Below, piece after piece: positions 34,769-41,758 of a stretch of DNA of 64,000 nucleotides. The stretch comes from Streptomyces sp. QL37 (GTDB taxonomy: Bacteria; Actinomycetota; Actinomycetes; Streptomycetales; Streptomycetaceae). A program made the position numbers and the translations under genes. The notes beneath the pieces were generated by a model, which was not told the origin of the DNA, did no database searches, and saw only the letters and a list, made by a program, of their open reading frames with translations. Numbering within the stretch: the stretch's first letter is position 1; every line of letters starts with the position of its first letter. The DNA lies in the NCBI RefSeq assembly GCF_002941025.1, contig NZ_PTJS01000001.1, forward strand, positions 5,337,472 to 5,401,471, given 5' to 3'.

Positions 34769-37240
34769 ATGGAGATTGAGCTCACGGCTAACCAGAAGAA
34801 GGCCCTTAAGAGGGCTGTGCATAACGGGGACTATCACCTGCTATTGGGTGCAGGGGCCAGTCGCGATGCTGTCGCCAGGAATGGATCAAGGCTTCCGACT
34901 GGCCCGGAGTTGGCGGCTCTATTGGCTGACCAATTCAACGTGCCGTTCGAAGAGGGCGACTTGCTGTGGCGAGTCTACGCCCGCGCAGTTGAAGACGCAG
35001 GCGAGAAAGGGGTCTACGATTGGCTTAAAAGTATGTTCTGGGGGGTCGCGCCGCCACAGTGGATGGACGTTTATGCCAGAAGTCCTTGGTCGACGGTTTG
35101 GACCCTAAATATTGATGATGTCTTCGAGCAGGCGTATGCGCGTGTGCGATCCGAAGAGTCGCGCTCTCTGGTCACGGTGAACTGGGATGACGAGTTCCGT
35201 CAAAGTCGCCACCTCTCCGTGGTGCATTTGCACGGATGCGTTGACCGTGAAATGGAGCGGCGTCGCCTAGTTTTCTCCTTGAGTGAATATTCGGGCAGTT
35301 CGATGGCTGGAGCGGCCTGGCCGCTGAACTTTCGCGACACTTATGGGCTCCTTCCCTTTGTGATAATTGGAGCGAGGCTACGGGACGAGCCGGACATCGA
35401 AGCGGTAATCGCTAATCGGACGCCATCTCATGAAGCCCCGAGCTTTTATGTGAGTCCGAGTATTTCGGAAGCCGTTGAGAGAGATCTCCGTAAATGGAAT
35501 CTCGTGCCTGTTCGCATGACTGCCGAACAATTCGCGGATTCCTGGCCGGAGCTCACTGGTATGAATCTAAAGGAGGCCCCGACGAGCCGCGAAGAGGTGA
35601 CATTCCGGGTAGGAAGGCAGTTCAGGGAGTTGAGGCTCAACACGCCCGGGAAGTCCTCTCCGGACCGCGACTTCATTGGAGGTGACGAGCCGGAGTGGGC
35701 CGACATCCAGAATGGGTTGAACGCAGATCTCGACTGGATCAGGCAGGCGTCAGCTGACTGCCAACAGCTCGGCAGGAGCGTGCGCACAAACACCGCCATG
35801 ATTTATGTAGGAAAACGCTTGACTGGCCGCAGCACTGGCCTGCTTGCTATCGGAAAGGCGCTGAGGGCCCTCTCGTGGCGCACATATCTTTACGTCGGAG
35901 ATGAGCGTCCAGACGTCGATGCAATTATCCAGTTTGCTGCTGGCGGGCAAGCGATCGCCCTACTGTTCGATTCTGTCGCGGACATCGCCGACGACGTTGC
36001 TTCTCTATTGAGCCTAGCGCGAAGCGCGGACCTCCAGATTGTCTGTGTTGCAGTCGACCAGACGGATCGGACCGCGAACGTTCTCGGACGGATAGACGAG
36101 GTATATATGGCCCGTAACCGCGTGACGACCATCAATAATCGCCTCACGGGAACTGATGCCGCGCGGTTGGTGGATAAACTCCAGTCCATTGGGCGGCTGG
36201 GAATTATTGAGCCCGAGAAAAAGGATGCACGTCGGCTGGCTCATTTTCGGGGCCGCGAGTTGTTCGATTCGATGGCCGAGCTTGAGAACGCTCCTGGATT
36301 TGGGCGGAGGGTGAGCGAGCTAGTCGATGCGATCACTGATCCGATCCACATCGCTGTGCTGTTGCTCGCCGCCCTCGCATCCCGGTTCGACCGCAAGTTT
36401 CACGCCTCTGACGCTGCTCGAATGGTGGGCATGGAGAGCGATTCACTGGTTCGACTCGTCCGCGAAGACCATCCGCTTTCATCAGTACTGAAGACGGACG
36501 GTATCTGGATCAAGCCTAGGCAGCGTTGGATGGCACTCGAATCCTGTGTGACACGGCTTGGTAGTCGAGAGGCGCTTGCGACCCTGGGTGTGGCCATGCA
36601 GCGTGTCGCTCCGCGTCTAGGCAGGACCAGCCATCGAGAGCGCAATGCAACATCGCTGCTCGTGGCCTCCTTCATGACCTACAAGAACGTGTCGAGTGTC
36701 TTCCCCGATGAAGATCTCGATCAGTGGTACGAATCGCTATCCCCCACATTTGGTGACTGGAGTGCACGGTATTGGGAGCAGCGTTCTATCCTTAACCGGA
36801 ATGTGGGTAGATCAAAACCGGAGGCGCTGGCCAAGGCGGAGTCATTTGTACTCCGCGCGGTAAGCATCGTCCGGGACTCCTATAGCCTCACCACGCTCGG
36901 AACGGTTCTCCTGACCAAGGCTGCCTTTGGCCCTGAGAGAGAAGTGGAACAATATTATGACCGTGCAGTCGACGCCTTTGAAGGCGCCAGCGAAGAGAAT
37001 CCAAACAACCTAGTCACATGGGACGCGTTCCTGCGTTATGCCCTTCGCGTGCTCGCTCCAGATGGAAGTTCCCTCCGGCCTCTTGGTGACGAGTTGATGG
37101 AGCGTCTTCAGGATGACTGGCTCAGAATCCACTCGCAAAGTGTGGTCGCGGCCGGCGCCAGTGAGGAAATGAAGGCAGAGTTGGCCAATCTCAAGCGTCG
37201 CTTCCAGAGGATCACAGGTCGGATCGGGGGCGCTGGATGA
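34769..37240 (+). CDS. SIR2-domain protein with degenerate P-loop (STAND-like) region, putative defence NADase
   Basis: 823 residues. Residues 22-215 form a SIR2-like domain: HLLLGAGAS (23-31), TLNIDD (112-117), HLHG (153-156) and FVIIGARLRDEPDI (197-210), the NAD-binding and catalytic signatures. Residues ~340-480 look like a P-loop NTPase with YVGKRLTGRSTGLL (Walker A-like, Arg354 replacing the usual Lys) and IALLFDS (Walker B-like). The C-terminal ~300 residues are helical and TPR-like. This resembles SIR2-STAND antiphage proteins in layout. GAGGGG lies 9 nt before ATG 34769; the TTG nine bases upstream would overlap it. The next gene starts inside its stop (ATGA). Two sampled 60-base lines are 60% and 55% GC, well under the flanks. 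Confidence 0.8.
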   Translation: MEIELTANQKKALKRAVHNGDYHLLLGAGASRDAVARNGSRLPTGPELAALLADQFNVPFEEGDLLWRVYARAVEDAGEKGVYDWLKSMFWGVAPPQWMDVYARSPWSTVWTLNIDDVFEQAYARVRSEESRSLVTVNWDDEFRQSRHLSVVHLHGCVDREMERRRLVFSLSEYSGSSMAGAAWPLNFRDTYGLLPFVIIGARLRDEPDIEAVIANRTPSHEAPSFYVSPSISEAVERDLRKWNLVPVRMTAEQFADSWPELTGMNLKEAPTSREEVTFRVGRQFRELRLNTPGKSSPDRDFIGGDEPEWADIQNGLNADLDWIRQASADCQQLGRSVRTNTAMIYVGKRLTGRSTGLLAIGKALRALSWRTYLYVGDERPDVDAIIQFAAGGQAIALLFDSVADIADDVASLLSLARSADLQIVCVAVDQTDRTANVLGRIDEVYMARNRVTTINNRLTGTDAARLVDKLQSIGRLGIIEPEKKDARRLAHFRGRELFDSMAELENAPGFGRRVSELVDAITDPIHIAVLLLAALASRFDRKFHASDAARMVGMESDSLVRLVREDHPLSSVLKTDGIWIKPRQRWMALESCVTRLGSREALATLGVAMQRVAPRLGRTSHRERNATSLLVASFMTYKNVSSVFPDEDLDQWYESLSPTFGDWSARYWEQRSILNRNVGRSKPEALAKAESFVLRAVSIVRDSYSLTTLGTVLLTKAAFGPEREVEQYYDRAVDAFEGASEENPNNLVTWDAFLRYALRVLAPDGSSLRPLGDELMERLQDDWLRIHSQSVVAAGASEEMKAELANLKRRFQRITGRIGGAG

Positions 37241-38286
37241 ATCTCCAGCAGTTGAGCATCACGGTCATCATGATCGCTGCTGGCATTGGCCTGCAAATTT
37301 GGTCCTCGGGTCCAAAGCGAGCTGGTCGACAGTTCGCCCTTCAGTTGCCGTCAATATTTCTGTATTCCTTGGGAGGAGCTCTATTCCTGTTCTCCGTATT
37401 TCCGGAATCCATCTCCGAAGGGCGTGCGCTTGGTTTCACACTGGGGGGCTCGACAGGTTTCGTCGCGTTTTTCATGCTGGCCTCGTTCGGTTGGCTGTCC
37501 CGAACCAATCGACGTGATGAGGTGCTGGCTGCACTTGCTATGGCAAGTGAGGAAATCGTGACGGTCAAGCGTCAGTTGGCCGTAGAGCAGGTAATAGCCC
37601 GCCCTCCACGTCCGCTGCAACAGTGTGCCCGTGGACTAGCTCCACTTCGCGGTGACGCCAGGCACCGCGTCGGGTTCGTTACCGGAAATCTGGCGAATAT
37701 CACGGAAATTGACGTATGGGTGAACACGGAGAATACCCGTATGGAGATGTCTCGGATCACGGAGCCCACGATCTCGGGGACCGTCCGGTATCTCGGTGGA
37801 CGGCGAGACGCAGCCGGTAATCTGGTACACGACACCATTGCTTCTGAGCTCGCGGAGCGGACGGCTGGTGTGTCAGGCGTCATGGCAGGTCAAGTGGTGA
37901 CCACTGAGTCCGGTGAGTTGGGTAAGAGTCACGGAGTCAGACGTATCGTGCACGTGGCTGCGGTCGAAGGAGAGCCTGGTAGCGGCTACCGCCAAGTCCG
38001 GGATGTGGGGCGCTGTGTACGTAATGTGCTTGCGGAGTTGGATCGCCTAAACGGAGAAGGGGAGGATCTTCGATCCGTAGTACTCCCGCTTTTCGGCACG
38101 GGTGCGAGTGAAGGTGATCTCCGAGGCACGGTGGAGACGATGGTGAGCGCGATCGTTGACTACCTTCGGGCACACCCATCCTCGGGTGTAGGCGAGGTCT
38201 TCCTACTGGCCTATACCGATGTCCATGAGGCGCTGTGCCGTCTTGTGCTTGACCTTGAACCACAATTGGACACCAAGCGGCTGTGA
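37237..38286 (+). CDS. Membrane-anchored macro-domain protein, putative ADP-ribose-signal effector
   Basis: 349 residues. Three hydrophobic segments at about 7-23, 36-55 and 64-88, a charged helical linker (93-120), then a macro domain from ~144: GFVTGNLANITEIDVWVNTE, ENT at 165-167, RYLGG, GVRRIVHVAAVEGEPG and LPLFGTGASEGD (284-294). Macro domains bind ADP-ribose and derivatives; TM-macro proteins act as effectors in type II Thoeris. The ATG overlaps the stop of the SIR2 gene by 4 nt, so the two are made together. Membrane disruption upon sensing a SIR2-made nucleotide is an inference. Confidence 0.8.
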   Translation: MNLQQLSITVIMIAAGIGLQIWSSGPKRAGRQFALQLPSIFLYSLGGALFLFSVFPESISEGRALGFTLGGSTGFVAFFMLASFGWLSRTNRRDEVLAALAMASEEIVTVKRQLAVEQVIARPPRPLQQCARGLAPLRGDARHRVGFVTGNLANITEIDVWVNTENTRMEMSRITEPTISGTVRYLGGRRDAAGNLVHDTIASELAERTAGVSGVMAGQVVTTESGELGKSHGVRRIVHVAAVEGEPGSGYRQVRDVGRCVRNVLAELDRLNGEGEDLRSVVLPLFGTGASEGDLRGTVETMVSAIVDYLRAHPSSGVGEVFLLAYTDVHEALCRLVLDLEPQLDTKRL

Positions 38287-38565
38287 CGGATGCCTGTCGA
38301 TCAGGGAGACCTTGTTCGCGCCGCCGCCCACGGTCAGCCAGCGGAACTGGACGCCGTCGTCCTCCCAGCAGCAGACGGGGCAGATCTCGTACGAGCCAGG
38401 CATCGCGTCCAGCATGCGGTGCCCGCAGCAGGGACAGGGATGGGGTCGCTCCCTGCGCAGTCTCGGCCCAGCCGAAGGGCCAGGGATTCCTCCGCCTCGG
38501 CACCCCCAGCCAGTCCGCAGCCAGTCCGCAGGACACCCGTAAACGGCCGTCGGGAGCCAACGCAT
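38203..38565 (-). pseudogene. Truncated CPCC-family cysteine-rich protein
   Basis: The minus strand encodes PCPCCGHRMLD, YEICPVCCWEDDGVQFRW and VGGGANKVSL, the core of the CPCC family (PF14206-type zinc-binding proteins). After SLIDR (about 38290) the similarity to the family stops, and the frame runs 84 bases into the 3' end of the macro gene. Upstream, the frame is open across attR without a good start; ATG 38565 is only a possibility. I read it as a gene cut at its 3' end when the SIR2/macro unit was inserted. Confidence 0.5.
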
Positions 38566-38634
38566 GCCAACGAGGAAATCCCAGGTCAGGGCCCTGGGTG
38601 GGGCTCCGCCGCAGGTCAGGATCAGGCCGCAGAC

Positions 38635-38653
38635 GTTCCGCTTCAACGTGTAG
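38635..38653 (+). repeat. attR core of the island
   Basis: Identical 19 bp to 14349-14367. CAGGTCAG occurs 23 bp before it (38612) and again at 38582 and 38693. Downstream comes a GC stem with a T5 run that probably is the native ychF terminator. Confidence 0.8.
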
Positions 38654-38702
38654 CGGCTGACATGTCACCACGTCGCTGATCCGGCAAACGCACAGGTCAG
38701 AT

Positions 38703-38737
38703 GGGGTCCGGCTCTTCGGGGTCGGGCCCCTCGTTTT
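38703..38737 (+). terminator. Stem with T-tract, probable native ychF terminator
   Basis: 10-bp stem with one G-T pair (38703-38712 with 38721-38730), 8-nt loop, followed by TCGTTTTT. It lies just outside attR, where the ychF 3' flank should resume after the island. A T5 tract is uncommon in this genome. Confidence 0.5.
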
Positions 38738-38872
38738 TCCCGTGCTGGGGATGGTGCCGGGATAGCTGACCCATCGTCACCTGTCATCCCCGGTCATCCG
38801 TACCGTGCTGGGATTGGGCTGGGACGTGGATGCCCTGCCGGTGCTGGGATCCACACCGGTGAGTGGCTGAAC

Positions 38873-39448
38873 TTGATCGAGCACTCTGCCGGGGCAGGAA
38901 GGGCGAACACCATCGCCTGGACCGCCTACCGGCTGGCCCGACTGCAAGATGCCGACGACAAGAAGGTCGCAGATCTCCTCGAAGCTGAAGCAGGTACTGA
39001 CTACGCTCTCTCGGCGGCGATCGGCCCGGGGCAGCACGGTTTCCGGCGCCGCTACGCGCGGGCGATCGAGGAGGAAGGCCAGGTAGAGCTCCCAGGAGCT
39101 CGACCCGTTCCGAAAGGATGCCTCCACCTACGTACGGCCCCACGACTTCTGTCCCAGATCGTCGACCCCGGCGATCCCGGTCGACATCCCGCTCGTATGC
39201 GACGGACAGCTGAAGGGCATCAGGGCCGCCGGAACGGGAGCGAAGAAGGATCCGAAGTGCGTCGCGCCTCAGGTCGTCATGGACAAGATGAACGACCTGT
39301 TCGGCGCCGAAACGTTTCAACCAGGACGCCCCGAACACGATGGCTGACTACTTCTTCACCGACGGGGCCGGCCGTCAACGCGATCATCGTCGCCCTAGCG
39401 GATGCCTTCTATGAAGCAGTAGTCGATCAGCAGGTGGATTCAACCTGA
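38873..39448 (+). pseudogene. Decayed coding region with frame changes
   Basis: Coding-like stretches shift frame at least twice. From 38873: NTIAWTAYRLARLQDADDKK and AAIGPGQHGFRRRYARAIEE. In the next frame from about 39105: DPFRKDASTYVRPHDF, IPVDIPLVCDGQLKGIRAAG, VVMDKMNDLFGAE. After one extra A near 39310: RFNQDAPNTMADYFFTD; then AVNAIIVALADAFYEAVV to a TGA at 39446. I do not recognise the family. The pieces read like one ancestral protein with insertions or deletions. Confidence 0.4.
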
Positions 39449-39461
39449 GTGGACGCCGCCG

Positions 39462-39869
39462 TCAGGCGTCCTTGATCCGCACGCGGTCGCCGCACAGTTT
39501 CGACCAGTCGTCGCGATCCGAGGTCAGTACGAGGACGGGCGCCGGGGAGCGAAGTGCCATCGCGGCGACGAGGGCGTCGATGGCGTACTTGTGGCCGTGC
39601 AGGCCGCCGGCGTCGCTCAGGAGCTGCACCGCAGTGAGACTGTCCGCCTGGGTGACGTCTTGGACTTGAAGGCGGGAGAGCACCCACCGCAGCCGGGCGG
39701 TATCCGTCTTCCCGTAGGCGGCCTCCACCACAGTCAGGGCCGACACGAGGACGGGCACGCCTACCCGCCGAGCGGCCTCGATCCGGATGATCATCTGGCG
39801 GTCGTTGCGCAGGAGGAGCGACAGTGCCTGGGAGTCGAGCACCAGGGACCTGGCCGCGGGCTCCTTCAT
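39462..39869 (-). CDS. vapC: PIN-domain ribonuclease toxin (VapC type)
   Basis: 135-residue PIN domain. Acidic residues expected for Mg-dependent RNA cleavage are visible in LVLDSQALSLL, VVEAAYG, YAIDALVAAMA and LTSDRDDW. ATG 39869 overlaps the antitoxin stop by 4 nt (ATGA), the classic toxin-antitoxin coupling. It sits in the short segment between attR and the third attachment core, where a TA pair could hold the region in place. Confidence 0.85.
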   Translation of the reverse strand: MKEPAARSLVLDSQALSLLLRNDRQMIIRIEAARRVGVPVLVSALTVVEAAYGKTDTARLRWVLSRLQVQDVTQADSLTAVQLLSDAGGLHGHKYAIDALVAAMALRSPAPVLVLTSDRDDWSKLCGDRVRIKDA

Positions 39870-40141
39870 GCGGCGCTGTCGTTCGACGCGTAGGGCGCCG
39901 GTGCGTCACCGAACAGTTCGCTCTGCGCGGCCTGGACCTCGGCATCGCTCAGCGGCTCGTGCTCGGCTTCGTAGGCAGCCACGATCTCGGCGAGGCCATC
40001 CATGGCGAGCTGATGCCGGACCGCCGCCGTCACGTATGCGGACACGCCGCGCTTACCGGTGCGGGTGCGAAGGGCGCCGAGGAGTTCGGAGGGCATCGAC
40101 ACGGAGATGTTCTCCGTGCCACCGGGGCGGGATGGCTTCAT
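39866..40141 (-). CDS. vapB: Antitoxin, ribbon-helix-helix type, partner of VapC
   Basis: 91 residues. N-terminal RHH DNA-binding fold (ENISVSMPSELLGALR), then an acidic toxin-binding tail (AYEAEHEPLSDAEVQAAQSEL). The start is ATG 40141: the minus-strand hexamer TAGACT (40149-40154) stands 7 nt upstream and there is no ribosome binding site. Two 11-bp repeats overlapping this promoter are likely its own operators. The longer open frame from 40282 is not supported. Confidence 0.8.
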   Translation of the reverse strand: MKPSRPGGTENISVSMPSELLGALRTRTGKRGVSAYVTAAVRHQLAMDGLAEIVAAYEAEHEPLSDAEVQAAQSELFGDAPAPYASNDSAA

Positions 40142-40151
40142 GGCTGCAAGT

Positions 40152-40174
40152 CTAGTACAGAAACTATTACAGAA
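40152..40174 (-). promoter_or_regulatory. Direct repeats over the vapBC promoter
   Basis: CTAGTACAGAA (40152-40162) and CTATTACAGAA (40164-40174), 10 of 11 identical with a 12-bp period, overlapping the -10 hexamer. The spacing of about one helical turn suits an RHH antitoxin binding as adjacent dimers. Confidence 0.5.
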
Positions 40175-40302
40175 TCTGGAGCGCTGTACGGCCTGTATCC
40201 GGGGCGGGCGTTGATGCGGAGTCTTGGCGCTTCTGGATCTTCGTGTGCTTTGCAGTGAATCCGTGCTGGGATGCGCCTGCATAACCGCAGGTCAGATTAG
40301 TT

Positions 40303-40329
40303 GTGGTGAAGTTCCGCTTCTACGTGTGG
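40303..40329 (+). repeat. Third, imperfect attachment core (ychF 3'-end-like)
   Basis: 27 bp matching the ychF end (14341-14367) at 24 positions and the 19-bp core at 17. It would encode VVKFRFYV in place of VVEFRFNV. CAGGTCAG at 40288 stands 23 bp before the core, exactly as at attR. Confidence 0.6.
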
Positions 40330-40411
40330 CGCGGTCGGACGGTCGGTCCCCCACCCACAGGAGCTGCTGGGCACTGCGGCAACTGGCGAGCCGCTCACGG
40401 CGTTCATGCCG

Positions 40412-41308
40412 TCACCGTGGTCGGGCCACGGTCAGGCATGCCGCGACGAAGTCCTCGACGACGGGGTTGGCCTCCGCGGCCGGGGGCCGGGCCACGGCGG
40501 CGGTGCAAGGGGCGACGCCCGTGACCGGGCGCTGGGTGATGCCGGGGCGGGGGTAGTAGCGGGCGGCCGCCGAGGGGGCGAGTGCGATGCCGTAGCCGTT
40601 GGCGATGGCGTTCAGCCAGTCGTCCGGGTGGCGTGTCTCGGCGCCGATACGGGGCGGGTGGCCCTCGCGTGCGTCGGTCGCAAGCCACCAGTCGCGCCAT
40701 TCGCCGGCCTCCGGCGGGGCGGCCACGAACGGCTCGTCCCAGAGCTCCCGGAAGGCGATCGACTCCCGGCCGGCCAGCCGATGACCGGATGGCAGCAGCA
40801 GGCAGCGCGGCTCGGTGAACAGCTCGGTCACCCGCCAGCGTTCCTGGCCGGGGAAGGGCAGGTACAGCAGCGCGGCATCGACGCCGCCTTCGGCCAGCCC
40901 CGCCGTCGGCTCGGACCACACGCCCTGCCGCAGCTCCACCCGCCAGCCCGGCCGGCGGTCGCCGAACGCCGCGATGATCGCGGGGGTCGCCTCGTTGGCC
41001 CCGCTGCCCATGATGCCGACCCGCAGAATCCGCTCCGCCCGGCTCGCGGCAGCCTTGGTGTCCCGTACCGCCTCGTGGAGCGCGTCGAGCAGGGTCGGCA
41101 CACGAGCGGCCAGTGCCCGGCCCGGTTCGGTGAGCGTCATGCCGGTTCGGGAGCGGACGAAGAGCTGCACGCCCAGCTTCGCTTCGAGCTGCTTGATCTG
41201 TTTGGTCAGGGACGGTTGCGCGACGAACAGGCGTTCCGCGGCGCGGGTGATGTTGCCCTCCTCGGCCACGGTGGCGAAGTAGCGCAGCAGCCGGGTGTCC
41301 ACATCCAT
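40412..41308 (-). CDS. LysR-family transcriptional regulator
   Basis: 298 residues. Winged HTH at 1-60 (LLRYFATVAEEGNITRAAER, QPSLTKQIKQLEAKLG) and a periplasmic-binding-type effector domain. It is divergent from a DoxX-like gene with about 80 bp between starts, so it likely controls that gene. The minus-strand TAGCCT (41315-41320) ends 6 nt before ATG 41308, a leaderless pattern. Effector unknown. Confidence 0.9.
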   Translation of the reverse strand: MDVDTRLLRYFATVAEEGNITRAAERLFVAQPSLTKQIKQLEAKLGVQLFVRSRTGMTLTEPGRALAARVPTLLDALHEAVRDTKAAASRAERILRVGIMGSGANEATPAIIAAFGDRRPGWRVELRQGVWSEPTAGLAEGGVDAALLYLPFPGQERWRVTELFTEPRCLLLPSGHRLAGRESIAFRELWDEPFVAAPPEAGEWRDWWLATDAREGHPPRIGAETRHPDDWLNAIANGYGIALAPSAAARYYPRPGITQRPVTGVAPCTAAVARPPAAEANPVVEDFVAACLTVARPR

Positions 41309-41387
41309 GCCATCAGGCTATGGATGCGGGTATTGGACCGCCACGGTGGGGGCCCGTGAGGGTGGAGGTGATTCGGAAAGGACCACC

Positions 41388-41735
41388 ATGTATCCCGCGT
41401 ATCTCGTCCTGACCCTGCTGACCGCCATCGCGACGGGCATCGGCGCCTGTATGGACTTCGTCCGGCACCCCGCGATCGTTGCCATCGCGGAGCGGCTCCA
41501 GGTGCCCGTGTCCTGGATGTACCCGCTCGGCGCCTGTCTGGCGGCGGGCTCGCTGGGCCTGCTGGCCGGCCTGGTCGTACGGCCCTTCGGGGTCGCGGCT
41601 GCGGCGGGCCTGGTCCTGTACTTCATCGGCGCGGTGATCACCCACCTGCGGGTGCGCGACCATCAGCTCGGCGGTGCGCTGCTGTTCCTGGGCCTGTCCG
41701 CAGCGACGCTCGCCACAGCCGTAGCCGCCCCATGA
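41388..41735 (+). CDS. DoxX-like membrane protein
   Basis: 115 residues with four hydrophobic helices (YLVLTLLTAIATGIGACMDF; MYPLGACLAAGSLGLLAGLV; GVAAAAGLVLYFIGAVIT; GALLFLGLSAATLATAV), in line with small DoxX family proteins of Streptomyces. Function unknown. AAAGGA lies 7 nt before ATG 41388; the longer frame from 41295 runs through the LysR start. Confidence 0.75.
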   Translation: MYPAYLVLTLLTAIATGIGACMDFVRHPAIVAIAERLQVPVSWMYPLGACLAAGSLGLLAGLVVRPFGVAAAAGLVLYFIGAVITHLRVRDHQLGGALLFLGLSAATLATAVAAP

Positions 41736-41758
41736 GCATGCGGAAGCAGGGCGCGGGA

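Larger units (their letters stand above)
14349..38653. mobile_element. Integrative mobilizable element inserted at the 3' end of ychF
   Basis: The segment is bounded by perfect 19-bp direct repeats and contains a tyrosine integrase, an excisionase-like HTH protein, a DUF3631 ATPase, MobC and an HUH relaxase, plus cargo (type I restriction-modification, a metabolic or modification operon, SIR2 + TM-macro pair). No FtsK/SpoIIIE-type transfer gene or type IV secretion gene is visible, so it should depend on a helper for transfer. The integrase lies in the middle rather than beside an attachment site, which points to later acquisition of the restriction-modification cassette. Confidence 0.8.
38654..40329. 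mobile_element. Possible eroded second insertion in tandem at the ychF site
   Basis: The interval lies between attR and a third, imperfect attachment core (40311-40329) and holds a decayed gene and a toxin-antitoxin pair but no integrase. The third core is preceded by CAGGTCAG at the same 23-bp distance as attR. This fits the remains of an older element, or accretion of a stabilising module; direct proof is lacking. Confidence 0.4.

Noticed and set aside
37237..38286. Complete type II Thoeris locus
   Set aside because: No TIR-domain gene is adjacent; the partner has SIR2 motifs instead, so it is reported as Thoeris-like only.
38203..38646. Intact CPCC gene starting with TTG at 38646 inside attR
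   Set aside because: TTG without a ribosome binding site, and the C-terminus diverges at the macro gene end; treated as a truncated gene.
14349..38653. Integration at a tRNA gene
   Set aside because: No tRNA-like cloverleaf is visible near either end; the repeat is the ychF 3' end.
14349..38653. Self-transmissible actinomycete element (AICE)
   Set aside because: No FtsK-like Tra protein or RepSA-type initiator was found; relaxase and MobC point to a mobilizable element instead.
38784..39338. Minus-strand gene of 184 codons
   Set aside because: Ser/Arg-rich composition with no family features; the plus-strand fragments read more like real protein.
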